Shown piece by piece: positions 1-7,289 of a DNA stretch of 64,000 nucleotides. The translations under genes were made by a program, and so were the position numbers. The notes under the pieces are model-generated. The model saw only the letters and a program-made list of their open reading frames with translations, had not been told where the DNA came from and searched no databases. The first letter of the stretch is position 1. Every line of letters begins with the position of its first letter. This DNA comes from Gemmatimonas sp. (GTDB taxonomy: Bacteria > Gemmatimonadota > Gemmatimonadetes > Gemmatimonadales > Gemmatimonadaceae): positions 108,975 through 172,974 of the forward strand of contig NZ_JANPLK010000009.1 of the NCBI RefSeq assembly GCF_031426495.1. Direction: 5' to 3'.

Positions 1-2
1 CG

Positions 3-398
3 GTGGCCGTTGCGGCGTCGCGCGAGGTAACCTACAAGGCCGTCAACGCGGTGTTGACTGAGCTCAAGATCCCGGTCACCACGCAGGATGCCGCCATGCG
101 CGTGTTGGGGAGTGGCAGCGCGCGCATGATTCGCAAGCTCGGTCGCGAGCGTTTGTCGTCGTATCTGAGCTGCGGGCAAGGCATGAGCGGTTCGCACGCC
201 GACGGCTGGCGCGTCACGATGGCGGTGTTCGTGTGGCTCGAGCCGGTCACAGCAACGGAGACGCGCATCCGGGTCGGCCTGCTCGCCGGTGCGCAGGATG
301 TGGAAGGCGTGTCGAAGGATCCGGTGGCATGTGGCTCAACGGGCGTGTTTGAAACGCAGTTGGCCGAGATGATTCAGAAGCGCGTGGCGCTGTTCTGA
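3..398 (+). CDS. C-terminal part of an unknown protein, cut by the window edge
   Basis: The frame is open to the left edge and ends with TGA at 396-398, so the true start, and probably a signal peptide, lies outside. About 131 residues are visible. There is a single Cys in a 'SYLSCGQG' context and a second in 'DPVACGST', which could form a disulfide if the protein is exported. The rest alternates short strand-like stretches and ends in an amphipathic helix near 'ETQLAEMIQKRVALF'. I do not recognise a family. It converges on ispE with no bases between the two stop codons. Confidence 0.6.
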   Translation: MAVAASREVTYKAVNAVLTELKIPVTTQDAAMRVLGSGSARMIRKLGRERLSSYLSCGQGMSGSHADGWRVTMAVFVWLEPVTATETRIRVGLLAGAQDVEGVSKDPVACGSTGVFETQLAEMIQKRVALF

Positions 399-1283
399 TC
401 AGCGGGTGAAGGTGGGCAGCAAGGCCACGAGTCCATCGGTGCGCAGGCCCATCGCACCGGTGTGCAACAGGAAGCACGTTGCCCCGCTGCCGCTCATCAT
501 GCCGATGGCTGGTGCGCCGCTCGCTCGCCTCTCGCTCGCGATCTCCCGGAGGAGCGGCAGGTAACCGGCGACGCCCGTATGCATCGCGCTGACAACGGGT
601 TCGAAATCGTTCACGGCCAGCGCGGCGATCGATGCCCATGACGAAAACGCGTCGGCCGGATAGGCGAACGCCGGCACTATATCACCACGCGCCTCGCGGG
701 CTCGCGCGAATGCAGCGTAGGCGGCGCCCGTGTTCACACCATCGGCGAACACGGCGAGCCACACCGACGCCGTCGGCAGCGCCGGCAGCGGCAGCAGTCG
801 ATCACCGCGCCCCCATGCCCACGCCCGCGACTCGCCGCTCACGAGAAAGGGCACGTCGGCGCCGAGCGTCCCGGCGATCTGCAGCAACCCCTCCATGCCG
901 AGCGGCGCGGGACTCAACGCCTCGAACGCGCGCAACACCGCCGCCGCGTCCGCACTGCCACCACCGAGGCCGCCGCCCACTGGGATCTGCTTCTCGATCT
1001 CGATCTCCCAGCCCGTGTTCCATCCGCTCGCGGTGGTGTACGCCGCCGCGGCGCGCCAGGCGAGGTTGTGCTCCATGGGCCCAAGTCCGGCGACGGGCAT
1101 GGTAGGGCCGGCGCAGGTGAGTGACGGGGCCATCGTTCCCACGCGCACGTGCACGAGGTCGTGCAGCTCGAGCAACTGAAACAGCGTCTCGATGCCGTGG
1201 TAGCCACTCGCTTTACGGGCCAGAATGCGCAGCACAAGGTTGATCTTGGCGTGCGCGCGCTCGGAGCGGGATTCACAGGTCAT
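399..1283 (-). CDS. ispE: 4-diphosphocytidyl-2-C-methyl-D-erythritol kinase
   Basis: GHMP-family kinase of the non-mevalonate (MEP) isoprenoid pathway. It phosphorylates the 2-hydroxyl of CDP-methylerythritol with ATP in the cytosol. The N-terminus 'AHAKINLVLRIL' and the glycine-rich ATP loop 'PVGGGLGGGSADAA' near residue 103 are diagnostic. A third GHMP motif, 'GMMSGSGATCF', lies near the C-terminus. The 294-residue length is normal for the family. The ATG at 1281-1283 overlaps the stop of the upstream membrane-protein gene by four bases, so the two are probably translated together. The role is known from the family; activity is inferred. Confidence 0.96.
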   Translation of the reverse strand: MTCESRSERAHAKINLVLRILARKASGYHGIETLFQLLELHDLVHVRVGTMAPSLTCAGPTMPVAGLGPMEHNLAWRAAAAYTTASGWNTGWEIEIEKQIPVGGGLGGGSADAAAVLRAFEALSPAPLGMEGLLQIAGTLGADVPFLVSGESRAWAWGRGDRLLPLPALPTASVWLAVFADGVNTGAAYAAFARAREARGDIVPAFAYPADAFSSWASIAALAVNDFEPVVSAMHTGVAGYLPLLREIASERRASGAPAIGMMSGSGATCFLLHTGAMGLRTDGLVALLPTFTR

Positions 1284-2311
1284 GGTGTCGTGTCGTCGGT
1301 CGTACTCTTGCCGCTCAGCGTGCCCACGCTGAGTCCGAGTCGTGCGAAGTACACGGCACCGATGATCGTGATCGGAATGAAGCTGAGCAGGTGATATGCG
1401 AGCGCCCAGCTGACGGCGATTTTGTCATCAACGCCGTACACCGCGAGTCCGAGTACCGACGACAATTCGAACACGCCGAAGAAGCCGGGCGAACTCGGCA
1501 AGGCCACGGCCAGCGCGACCACACCTTGCAGGAAGAACGCGGCGCTTAGCGGCACATCCATGCCGACGGCGACAAATCCGATGTACATCGCGAAGGCGTT
1601 CACAGCCCAGTGCGCGATTGCCCACCCCAACACCGCCAGAAAGCGGCGACCGTCTCGTAGTACTGCGAGACCGCCCATGGCGTTCTCGACGAAGCCCACG
1701 ATGACATCCTCGAAGCGCGGCAGTACGCGGTGCGCCACCCAGCGCACCATCGACAACACGCGTGGCGCCTGCATCACCATGGCATAGCACACGACGAGCA
1801 GCGCCAACATACCGCCCACGCCGAACTGCGCCAGCTCGGGTACGGTGCGCCCGGCCAAGGTCACGCCCGACGGGAACCGCGGGTCGAGCATCGCCGCGAA
1901 CATCATCGCGAAGATCACGATCGCATCGAAGATGCGGTCGACGGCCAGCGAGCCGAGCGCGGTTGTGATCGCCACCCTCGGCACTTCACGCGTGATCGAA
2001 AACGCGCGGGCGAACTCACCGGGGCGAAACGGGAACACGTTGTTCATCATCATCCCGATCGCCGTGCTGCGCCACAGCGGGCCGAACGGAATGCGCCCGG
2101 CCACCGGCTCGAGAATCGTGCGCCAGCGACGCGCGCGCAGCGGGAAGATGCAGGTGCCGACGATCGGACTGACGGCGAACAACACCACGTTCGACGTGCG
2201 CAGCACCGACCAGACTTCGCTGAGATTCACGCCCTTCAACGTCCACCAGAGCAGGACCGCACTGAACGCGATCCCCAGTCCACTCTTCCAGTCCAGCTTC
2301 ACTGCGCGCAC
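1280..2311 (-). CDS. Flippase-like integral membrane protein (lysylphosphatidylglycerol synthase TM family)
   Basis: A 343-residue polytopic protein with roughly eight hydrophobic segments. The N-terminal pattern of a helix, then 'LKGVNLSEVWSVL', then 'FPLRARRWRTIL', matches the UPF0104/YbhN family, related to the membrane part of MprF and AglD. Some members move lipids or lipid-linked sugars across the membrane; the substrate here cannot be told. It starts with GTG at 2309-2311. Its stop overlaps the ispE start by four bases, so it may belong to an isoprenoid or lipid-carrier operon. The family call is firm; a flippase role is inference. Confidence 0.82.
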   Translation of the reverse strand: MRAVKLDWKSGLGIAFSAVLLWWTLKGVNLSEVWSVLRTSNVVLFAVSPIVGTCIFPLRARRWRTILEPVAGRIPFGPLWRSTAIGMMMNNVFPFRPGEFARAFSITREVPRVAITTALGSLAVDRIFDAIVIFAMMFAAMLDPRFPSGVTLAGRTVPELAQFGVGGMLALLVVCYAMVMQAPRVLSMVRWVAHRVLPRFEDVIVGFVENAMGGLAVLRDGRRFLAVLGWAIAHWAVNAFAMYIGFVAVGMDVPLSAAFFLQGVVALAVALPSSPGFFGVFELSSVLGLAVYGVDDKIAVSWALAYHLLSFIPITIIGAVYFARLGLSVGTLSGKSTTDDTTP

Positions 2312-2324
2312 CTCCGGACTGCGC

Positions 2325-3350
2325 TCACGTCGTCACCGCGAGATCGAGCAAGTCCGACAGCTCCTCGAAGAGCGCGTGCGCGGTCGGTTCGGCCAGCGTG
2401 CCACGCTGCCAATGCGTCTTGAGTTCGTCGCGTACCGCGCGCGCGCGCGTGATGGCCGAGTGTCCGCGATAGAGCAGGGACTCGATCGGAATCACCGCGG
2501 GCGCCACGGCCGGCGGCGCTTCCGATGCGCCGGACCACGTGATGCTCGCTTGCTTCACTTGCTGTGCGAGCTGTTGGTCGGTGATTTCCCGGTCCATCAG
2601 CAGCCGTGCGACACTTTGCACGCCCTGACGCTCGTGGGCCGTGGCCAAGGGCGCCCGCGCCATGCGTGTCGCCATATTGGCGATGCTGGCCGCACCATAA
2701 CTCTCGGCCACGTCCGCCAGTCCCAGCAGCGAGCGACGAATGCCATCGGCGAGGGCGAGCTGTGACGGGCCGGCGTTGCTGCTCGCCAGCGCCGCCGACT
2801 CGCGGGCCACGCCATCGGCGGCGGCAGCGATATCAGTGCGAAAGCGCTGTGCCAAGGTGATTGGCGGCGCGGCGTTTCGCTGCAGAATCGCCGGCATGCC
2901 GTCATCCGGGAAGAAGCGCGAAATCGGTACGACGTGCGTGGCTGGAGACGCCGCCGGTGTATCGGTGGCGAGATACCCGGCGGCGACCGCGGCCAGCGCC
3001 ACCGACTGCGTCCGACTGCGGCGCTGCTCGGCGTCGGTCCACACGCCCGCGCGTTCCACCAGCGAGCGCAATTCCACCAGCGCGCCGCGCACGGCGAAGT
3101 GCAGCCGCTGATCCCAGCGCAGTTCGTTGTCACGCAGCCCGGTTGCGATGCGTTCGATGGTAGACGCGAGGTCGGGCAGCCCTTCGAGCCGCGTCATGGT
3201 CGCGCTGCCGCGGAGCGCGCGCGCGTTCGTGAGAAAGGCGGCGGCGTCCGGCGTCTGCTCTTCCGCGTCGGCCATCATCTGGTCGAGGCGGCCGAGATAC
3301 TCCATCGCTTCCTTTTGGAAGAACTCGATGAGGGCGTGCGGTGCACTCAT
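2325..3350 (-). CDS. Degenerate HPt (CheA-type phosphotransfer) domain protein
   Basis: 341 residues, soluble and largely helical. Residues about 5-100 follow the CheA-type HPt four-helix pattern, but the phosphoacceptor site reads 'ARALRGSATM' at 43-52 where the family has A-H-T-L-K-G-S-A; Arg44 replaces the His. A second helical stretch at about 195-252 ('ADGIRRSLLGLADVAES') also resembles an HPt bundle with no His. Between and after them are short conserved-looking strings, 'VPISRFFPDDG' (141-151) and 'VIPIESLLYRG' (286-296). No kinase or receiver domain is present. It probably acts as a binding or scaffold protein. It sits between pdxJ and the flippase-like gene. Confidence 0.6.
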   Translation of the reverse strand: MSAPHALIEFFQKEAMEYLGRLDQMMADAEEQTPDAAAFLTNARALRGSATMTRLEGLPDLASTIERIATGLRDNELRWDQRLHFAVRGALVELRSLVERAGVWTDAEQRRSRTQSVALAAVAAGYLATDTPAASPATHVVPISRFFPDDGMPAILQRNAAPPITLAQRFRTDIAAAADGVARESAALASSNAGPSQLALADGIRRSLLGLADVAESYGAASIANMATRMARAPLATAHERQGVQSVARLLMDREITDQQLAQQVKQASITWSGASEAPPAVAPAVIPIESLLYRGHSAITRARAVRDELKTHWQRGTLAEPTAHALFEELSDLLDLAVTT

Positions 3351-3399
3351 GCGCGGCAGCTCGGACGAAGAAGGTGAGTCGGGTGATGCACGGACGAGA

Positions 3400-4143
3400 C
3401 TAGAAGCGGTCGGCCTCGCGCGCGTCGTCCATGGCCTGACGGATCTCGCGTACGGCTTCGGACAGTCCTACAAAGATGGCGCGCCCGACGATGGCGTGCC
3501 CGATGTTCAATTCTTCGATCTCGGGAATCGCCGCCACCGGTCCGACGTTCTGCACCGACAGGCCGTGCCCGGCGTGCACCGCCATTCCCAGTGACGACGC
3601 CAGCGCGGCGGCGGCGGCCAGCGCCTGCAACGTGCGCGGCTCCGTCGGAGCGTGCGCGTACTGACCCGTGTGCAGCTCGACGGCATCGGTGCCCAACTCG
3701 TGCGCGGCACGAACCGCCGCCGCGTCCGGGTCAATGAACAGACTGGTGCGCACCCCCGCGCGTTTCAGACGCGCAATGGACTCCCGCAGCTGAGGCGCCG
3801 CGCGGAACACATCGAGGCCACCCTCCGTGGTGACTTCTTCCCGGCGCTCGGGCACCAGGGTCACCGCCACGGGGCGGAGCGTTTCGGCCAAGGCCAGCAT
3901 CTCCTCGGTCGCGGCACACTCCAGATTGAGCGCGGTGGTGACGGTCGTGGCGAGGCGATGGATGTCCACGTCCTGCATGTGCCGTCGATCTTCCCGCAGG
4001 TGAGCGGTGATGCCGTCGGCGCCGGCCTGCTCGCACAGCACGGCCGCCGCCACCGGATCGGGCTCGGCACTGCGACGTGCCTGCCGGACCGTGGCAACGT
4101 GGTCGATGTTTACATAGAGGCGCTGGTAGCGAAGCGACGTCAC
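3400..4143 (-). CDS. pdxJ: Pyridoxine 5'-phosphate synthase
   Basis: Condenses 1-deoxyxylulose 5-phosphate with 3-amino-2-oxopropyl phosphate in the DXP-dependent vitamin B6 pathway. It is a 247-residue TIM-barrel protein with the family N-terminus 'YVNIDHVATVRQARR' (residues 10-24), 'GADGITAHLREDRRHM' with substrate-binding His and Arg residues, 'ELHTGQYAH', and the C-terminal phosphate-binding 'VHAGHGLSVQNV' and 'IGHAIVGRAIF'. All expected motifs are present. It is the first gene of the minus-strand run down to ispE and is divergent from the lipoprotein at 4281. It links logically to ispE because both pathways draw on deoxyxylulose phosphate. Confidence 0.97.
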   Translation of the reverse strand: MTSLRYQRLYVNIDHVATVRQARRSAEPDPVAAAVLCEQAGADGITAHLREDRRHMQDVDIHRLATTVTTALNLECAATEEMLALAETLRPVAVTLVPERREEVTTEGGLDVFRAAPQLRESIARLKRAGVRTSLFIDPDAAAVRAAHELGTDAVELHTGQYAHAPTEPRTLQALAAAAALASSLGMAVHAGHGLSVQNVGPVAAIPEIEELNIGHAIVGRAIFVGLSEAVREIRQAMDDAREADRF

Positions 4144-4280
4144 TGGGGTATCCGGTAGAAGAACGTGTGGGGTACCTTTCTCCCCGACGAACGGACGGGA
4201 CCGTGTTTGGTGCCTGTGAACGACAGGTCTGCACGCGGACGAACCGTCAAGCTGGTCAACACCGTGGGTAGGAGGCCTGC

Positions 4281-4793
4281 GTGCCGCGTAAGATGATGCA
4301 AAACCGTGTACTCATGTACTCTCTGCTGCTCGCCACGGCGAGCGGCCTGAGTGCGTGCACCCGAACGATCCAGAGCACCGAGACCTCGATTCCTGGCGCG
4401 GCCGCGCCGTCGGTGCGGGGCGATGCGCCGGATGCCATCGGTGCGGTCACGGGCAAGGCCGCGGTGGAGGGCTTCCTGAAGGCCGTGAAAGCGCAGGATC
4501 TCCAGACCATGAGCGCCATCTGGGGCACCACCAAGGGCGCCGCGCGCGACCAGATGAAGCGCGAGGACCTCGAAAAGCGCCTCATCATCATGCAGTGCAC
4601 GCTCACGCACGATCGATGGGCGTTTATCGAAGATCGGCCCCGTCTGCAGACGGGCGGGCGACAGGAGTTCCAGCTTGAGTTCTTCCAGGGACCGCGGTCC
4701 GCCAAGACCTCGATTCTGACCGTGAGCGGGCCTGGTGGCCGCTGGTTCGTGGAGGACATCAACCTCCTCCCGCTGAAAGAGTTCTGCCGCTAA
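4281..4793 (+). CDS. Small lipoprotein of unknown function
   Basis: 170 residues with a signal peptide ending in a lipobox, 'ASGLSAC' (Cys26), so it should be lipid-anchored. The mature part has one compact domain: 'AAVEGFLKAVKAQDLQTMSA' is typical of an NTF2-like or DUF4878-type fold in which a helix is followed by a curved sheet, and the C-terminus reads 'RWFVEDINLLPLKEFC'. The NTF2-like assignment is tentative. A GTG start at 4281 is chosen because GGAGG at 4271-4275 sits five bases upstream. It is divergent from pdxJ and converges on the epimerase gene. Confidence 0.65.
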   Translation: MPRKMMQNRVLMYSLLLATASGLSACTRTIQSTETSIPGAAAPSVRGDAPDAIGAVTGKAAVEGFLKAVKAQDLQTMSAIWGTTKGAARDQMKREDLEKRLIIMQCTLTHDRWAFIEDRPRLQTGGRQEFQLEFFQGPRSAKTSILTVSGPGGRWFVEDINLLPLKEFCR

Positions 4794-4831
4794 ACAGTAG
4801 CGACCTGGACTGGTGACGCTGGACACCCAGA

Positions 4832-5242
4832 CTAGTATTCGGACAGTTCGACGAGCACGCCGCCGGTAGCGCTTGGATGGAGAAACGCGATGCGCTTCCC
4901 CTCCGCGCCCAGGCGTGGTGTTTCATCGATAAGTCGGAGGCCGGCATCACGGCAGCGCTGCATCGTGCCGTCGAGGTCGTCCACCGCGAAACACACGTGG
5001 TGAATACCGGGGCCTCGTTTGGCGACGTACTTGCCGATCGGAGAGTCGTCGGACTTCGCTTCGAGGAGCTCTACCAACGATTCGCCGGCTGCCAGTCCCG
5101 CAATGGTGGCGCCGTCGGCATCGTCCAGTGGAACCTCGGGCAGGCCGAGGACATCGCGGTAGAAGGGAAGCAGCTCGTCGAGGGCACGCACAGCGATCCC
5201 GATGTGGGCGATGCGCGTGCCGCGGCGTACGGAGTCGGTCAT
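4832..5242 (-). CDS. mce: Methylmalonyl-CoA epimerase (VOC/glyoxalase family)
   Basis: 136 residues in a two-module VOC fold. 'IAHIGIAVRALDELLPFY' holds the first metal His, 'GIHHVCFAVDDLDGTM' the second, and 'VLVELSEY' the C-terminal Glu, as in known methylmalonyl-CoA epimerases. It interconverts the R and S forms of methylmalonyl-CoA during propionyl-CoA use, fitting the branched-chain amino-acid and acyl-CoA genes at 49097-54354. The open frame continues upstream, but the ATG at 5240-5242 matches the family N-terminus; the extra upstream frame overlaps trxA and is not credible. It is divergent from trxA. A mutase gene is not in the window. Confidence 0.88.
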   Translation of the reverse strand: MTDSVRRGTRIAHIGIAVRALDELLPFYRDVLGLPEVPLDDADGATIAGLAAGESLVELLEAKSDDSPIGKYVAKRGPGIHHVCFAVDDLDGTMQRCRDAGLRLIDETPRLGAEGKRIAFLHPSATGGVLVELSEY

Positions 5243-5344
5243 GTTCGGCGGTGTTGATGCGGGCGTGAACGAATTCCGAATTCTAATCCTGCAGACGGGC
5301 GCGAGAGCAACCGGTAAAGGCCGGAAGCCGCGCCAACGGAGCAC

Positions 5345-5671
5345 ATGATGGCGAACGCAGTTGAAGTGAAGGATGACACTTTTGCGGCCGAGATCGAGCA
5401 GTACGAAGGGCTCGCGGTCGTGGATTTCTGGGCCACGTGGTGTGCGCCGTGCCGCATGATCGCGCCGATCGTGGAAGCGCTGGCCACCGAATACGCGGGC
5501 AAGGCGAAGGTGGCCAAGCTCGACGTCGACAACAACCAGCGGACCGCGGCGCGTTTCAACGTGCGGTCGATCCCCACGATCCTGTTTTTTAAGGACGGCA
5601 AGCTGGTGGATCAGGTCGTCGGCGCGGTTCCGCGCCCGGCGCTCGAAGCCAAGTTCAAGGAGCACGCCTGA
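5345..5671 (+). CDS. trxA: Thioredoxin
   Basis: A 108-residue single-domain thioredoxin, the cytosolic disulfide reductant. The active site is W32-C-A-P-C36; Ala replaces the more usual Gly of WCGPC, a common natural variant. The cis-proline motif 'SIPTILFFKDG' and the buried Asp in 'VVDFWA' are present. Two in-frame ATGs occur at 5345 and 5348; GGAG at 5338-5341 is better spaced for the second. It is divergent from the epimerase gene, with about 100 bases between, and is followed closely by rsmI. Confidence 0.96.
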   Translation: MMANAVEVKDDTFAAEIEQYEGLAVVDFWATWCAPCRMIAPIVEALATEYAGKAKVAKLDVDNNQRTAARFNVRSIPTILFFKDGKLVDQVVGAVPRPALEAKFKEHA

Positions 5672-5763
5672 CCAAGGTGGGCGACGCGCCCGGTTCGGCC
5701 GAATCGGAGGTTCTTGCCTCCGATCTCGCCGACCGGGCGGCGACGCTCTGGCCGACCGCGGCC

Positions 5764-6585
5764 ATGTCCGGGGCGTTACATATCGTCAGCACGCCGATCG
5801 GGAATTTGGGGGACATTTCCCTGCGTGCCCTCGCCGTGCTCAAGGAATGCGCGGTGATCTGCTGTGAGGATACCCGGCACGCGCGCACCCTGCTCAGTCG
5901 CTATGGCATCGGGACGCCCACGATTGCCGTGCACGAGCACAACGAAGCCAGCGTCATTCCGCGCCTGGTTGCGCGCCTGAAAGAGGGCGAAGCCATCGCC
6001 TTGATCAGCGACGCCGGGACGCCGTTGGTGTCCGATCCCGGTGCCCGACTGGCTGAAGCCGCAGCAATCGCTGGTGTACGGGTGGTGCCGATTCCGGGCG
6101 CGTCCGCCGTGCTGGCCGCTCTCGTGGCATCGGGCATGGTACCGCATCCCTTCACCATGCTGGGATTCCCGGCGCGGAAGGGGAAGGAGCGCGAGGAGCA
6201 GCTGGCCCTCGCCGCCCGCCTGCCGCACGCCGTAGTGCTGTACGAATCGCCCAACCGCTTGGTCGACACGTTGCGTGATCTGGCCGCCATTGCCGGCACC
6301 ACCCGCCCGGTTGCGGTGGCCCGCGAGCTGACGAAGCATTTTGAAGAGGTCAAACGCGGAACGCTCGAGGAGGTGGCCGCGTATTACGAGGGCACGCCAC
6401 CGCGCGGGGAAATCGTGATCGTTCTGGGTGGCGCGTCGGTCGTCGCCCCGAGTGAAGACGGCCTTCAGGCGGTGGCAGTGGCCCTGCGCGAGGAAGGGTT
6501 CCGTCCTCGTGACATCGTCCAGCGGCTCATGGACGAACATGGTGCCAGCCGTAATCTCGCCTACCGTCTCGCTCACGATACCTGA
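5764..6585 (+). CDS. rsmI: 16S rRNA (cytidine-1402-2'-O)-methyltransferase
   Basis: A tetrapyrrole-methylase-fold enzyme that 2'-O-methylates C1402 in the decoding centre of 16S rRNA using SAM. Family motifs are clear: 'VSTPIGNLGDISLRALAVL', 'CCEDTRHARTLL', 'LISDAGTPLVSDPGARL' and 'PIPGASAVLAALVASG'. The frame is open back to a GTG at 5677, giving a 29-residue acidic extension. I prefer the ATG at 5764 because it matches the usual family N-terminus; neither start has a strong ribosome binding site. Its stop codon shares one base with the DUF4159 start (TGATG). Confidence 0.94.
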   Translation: MSGALHIVSTPIGNLGDISLRALAVLKECAVICCEDTRHARTLLSRYGIGTPTIAVHEHNEASVIPRLVARLKEGEAIALISDAGTPLVSDPGARLAEAAAIAGVRVVPIPGASAVLAALVASGMVPHPFTMLGFPARKGKEREEQLALAARLPHAVVLYESPNRLVDTLRDLAAIAGTTRPVAVARELTKHFEEVKRGTLEEVAAYYEGTPPRGEIVIVLGGASVVAPSEDGLQAVAVALREEGFRPRDIVQRLMDEHGASRNLAYRLAHDT

Positions 6586-7289
6586 TGCGGCTTCCGGCCG
6601 GTCGTTCCCTCCGCTTCGCTCTGCTCGCCGCTGTCGTCGGCGCATCGCTGGCGTTCACGCCATTCGCTGCGCTACGTGGCCCGGGTCGCTTGGCGATCGC
6701 CCGCGTACAGTACGAAGGCGGTGGTGACTGGTACGCGAATCCGTCCAGCTTGCCAAATCTCATTCGCGCGATCGCCGAGCGCACCGCGCTGCCGATCGAG
6801 CGCGCCGAGGCAAAGGTCACGTTCACCGATTCGTCGCTGTTCGACTTTCCGTTCCTGCACATCACGGGACACGGCGAGATAAAGCTCAGCGACATCGAAG
6901 TGAAGCGCCTGCGCGAGTATCTCACGCGCGGTGGTTTTCTGCACGTGGACGACAACTACGGACTCGACGACAGCTTCCGTCGCGAGATCAAGCGGGTGTT
7001 CCCCGACCGGCCGCTGGTCGATGTGCCCCATAGCCACCCGATCTACCATCTGGTGTACGACTTCGAGAATGGGCCGCCGAAAGTGCACGAGCACGATGGC
7101 AAGCCGGCGAAGGGGATGGGCATCTTCATCGGCAACCGACTCGCCGTGTACTACACCTACTCCGCCGATCTCGGCAACGGATGGGAAGACGTGGGCACCT
7201 ATCCCGATCCGCCGCTGCTCCATGAACAGGCCATCCGCATGGGCGTGAATCTGTTTACCTACGCGGTCACCAGCCGGGTTACGCCGTGA
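6585..7289 (+). CDS. DUF4159 family protein
   Basis: 234 residues with an N-terminal hydrophobic segment that is either a signal peptide or an anchor ('LRFALLAAVVGASLAFTP'). The rest matches DUF4159: 'ARVQYEGGGDWYANPSSL', 'HITGHGEIKLSDIEVK', 'YLTRGGFLHVDDNYG' and 'VDVPHSHPIYH'. The fold is glutamine-amidotransferase-like without an obvious catalytic Cys. In other bacteria this family accompanies MoxR ATPase, DUF58 and BatA-type genes, none of which is seen here. It overlaps DUF4175 by four bases, so the two are almost certainly co-translated. The function is not known. Confidence 0.85.
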   Translation: MRLPAGRSLRFALLAAVVGASLAFTPFAALRGPGRLAIARVQYEGGGDWYANPSSLPNLIRAIAERTALPIERAEAKVTFTDSSLFDFPFLHITGHGEIKLSDIEVKRLREYLTRGGFLHVDDNYGLDDSFRREIKRVFPDRPLVDVPHSHPIYHLVYDFENGPPKVHEHDGKPAKGMGIFIGNRLAVYYTYSADLGNGWEDVGTYPDPPLLHEQAIRMGVNLFTYAVTSRVTP

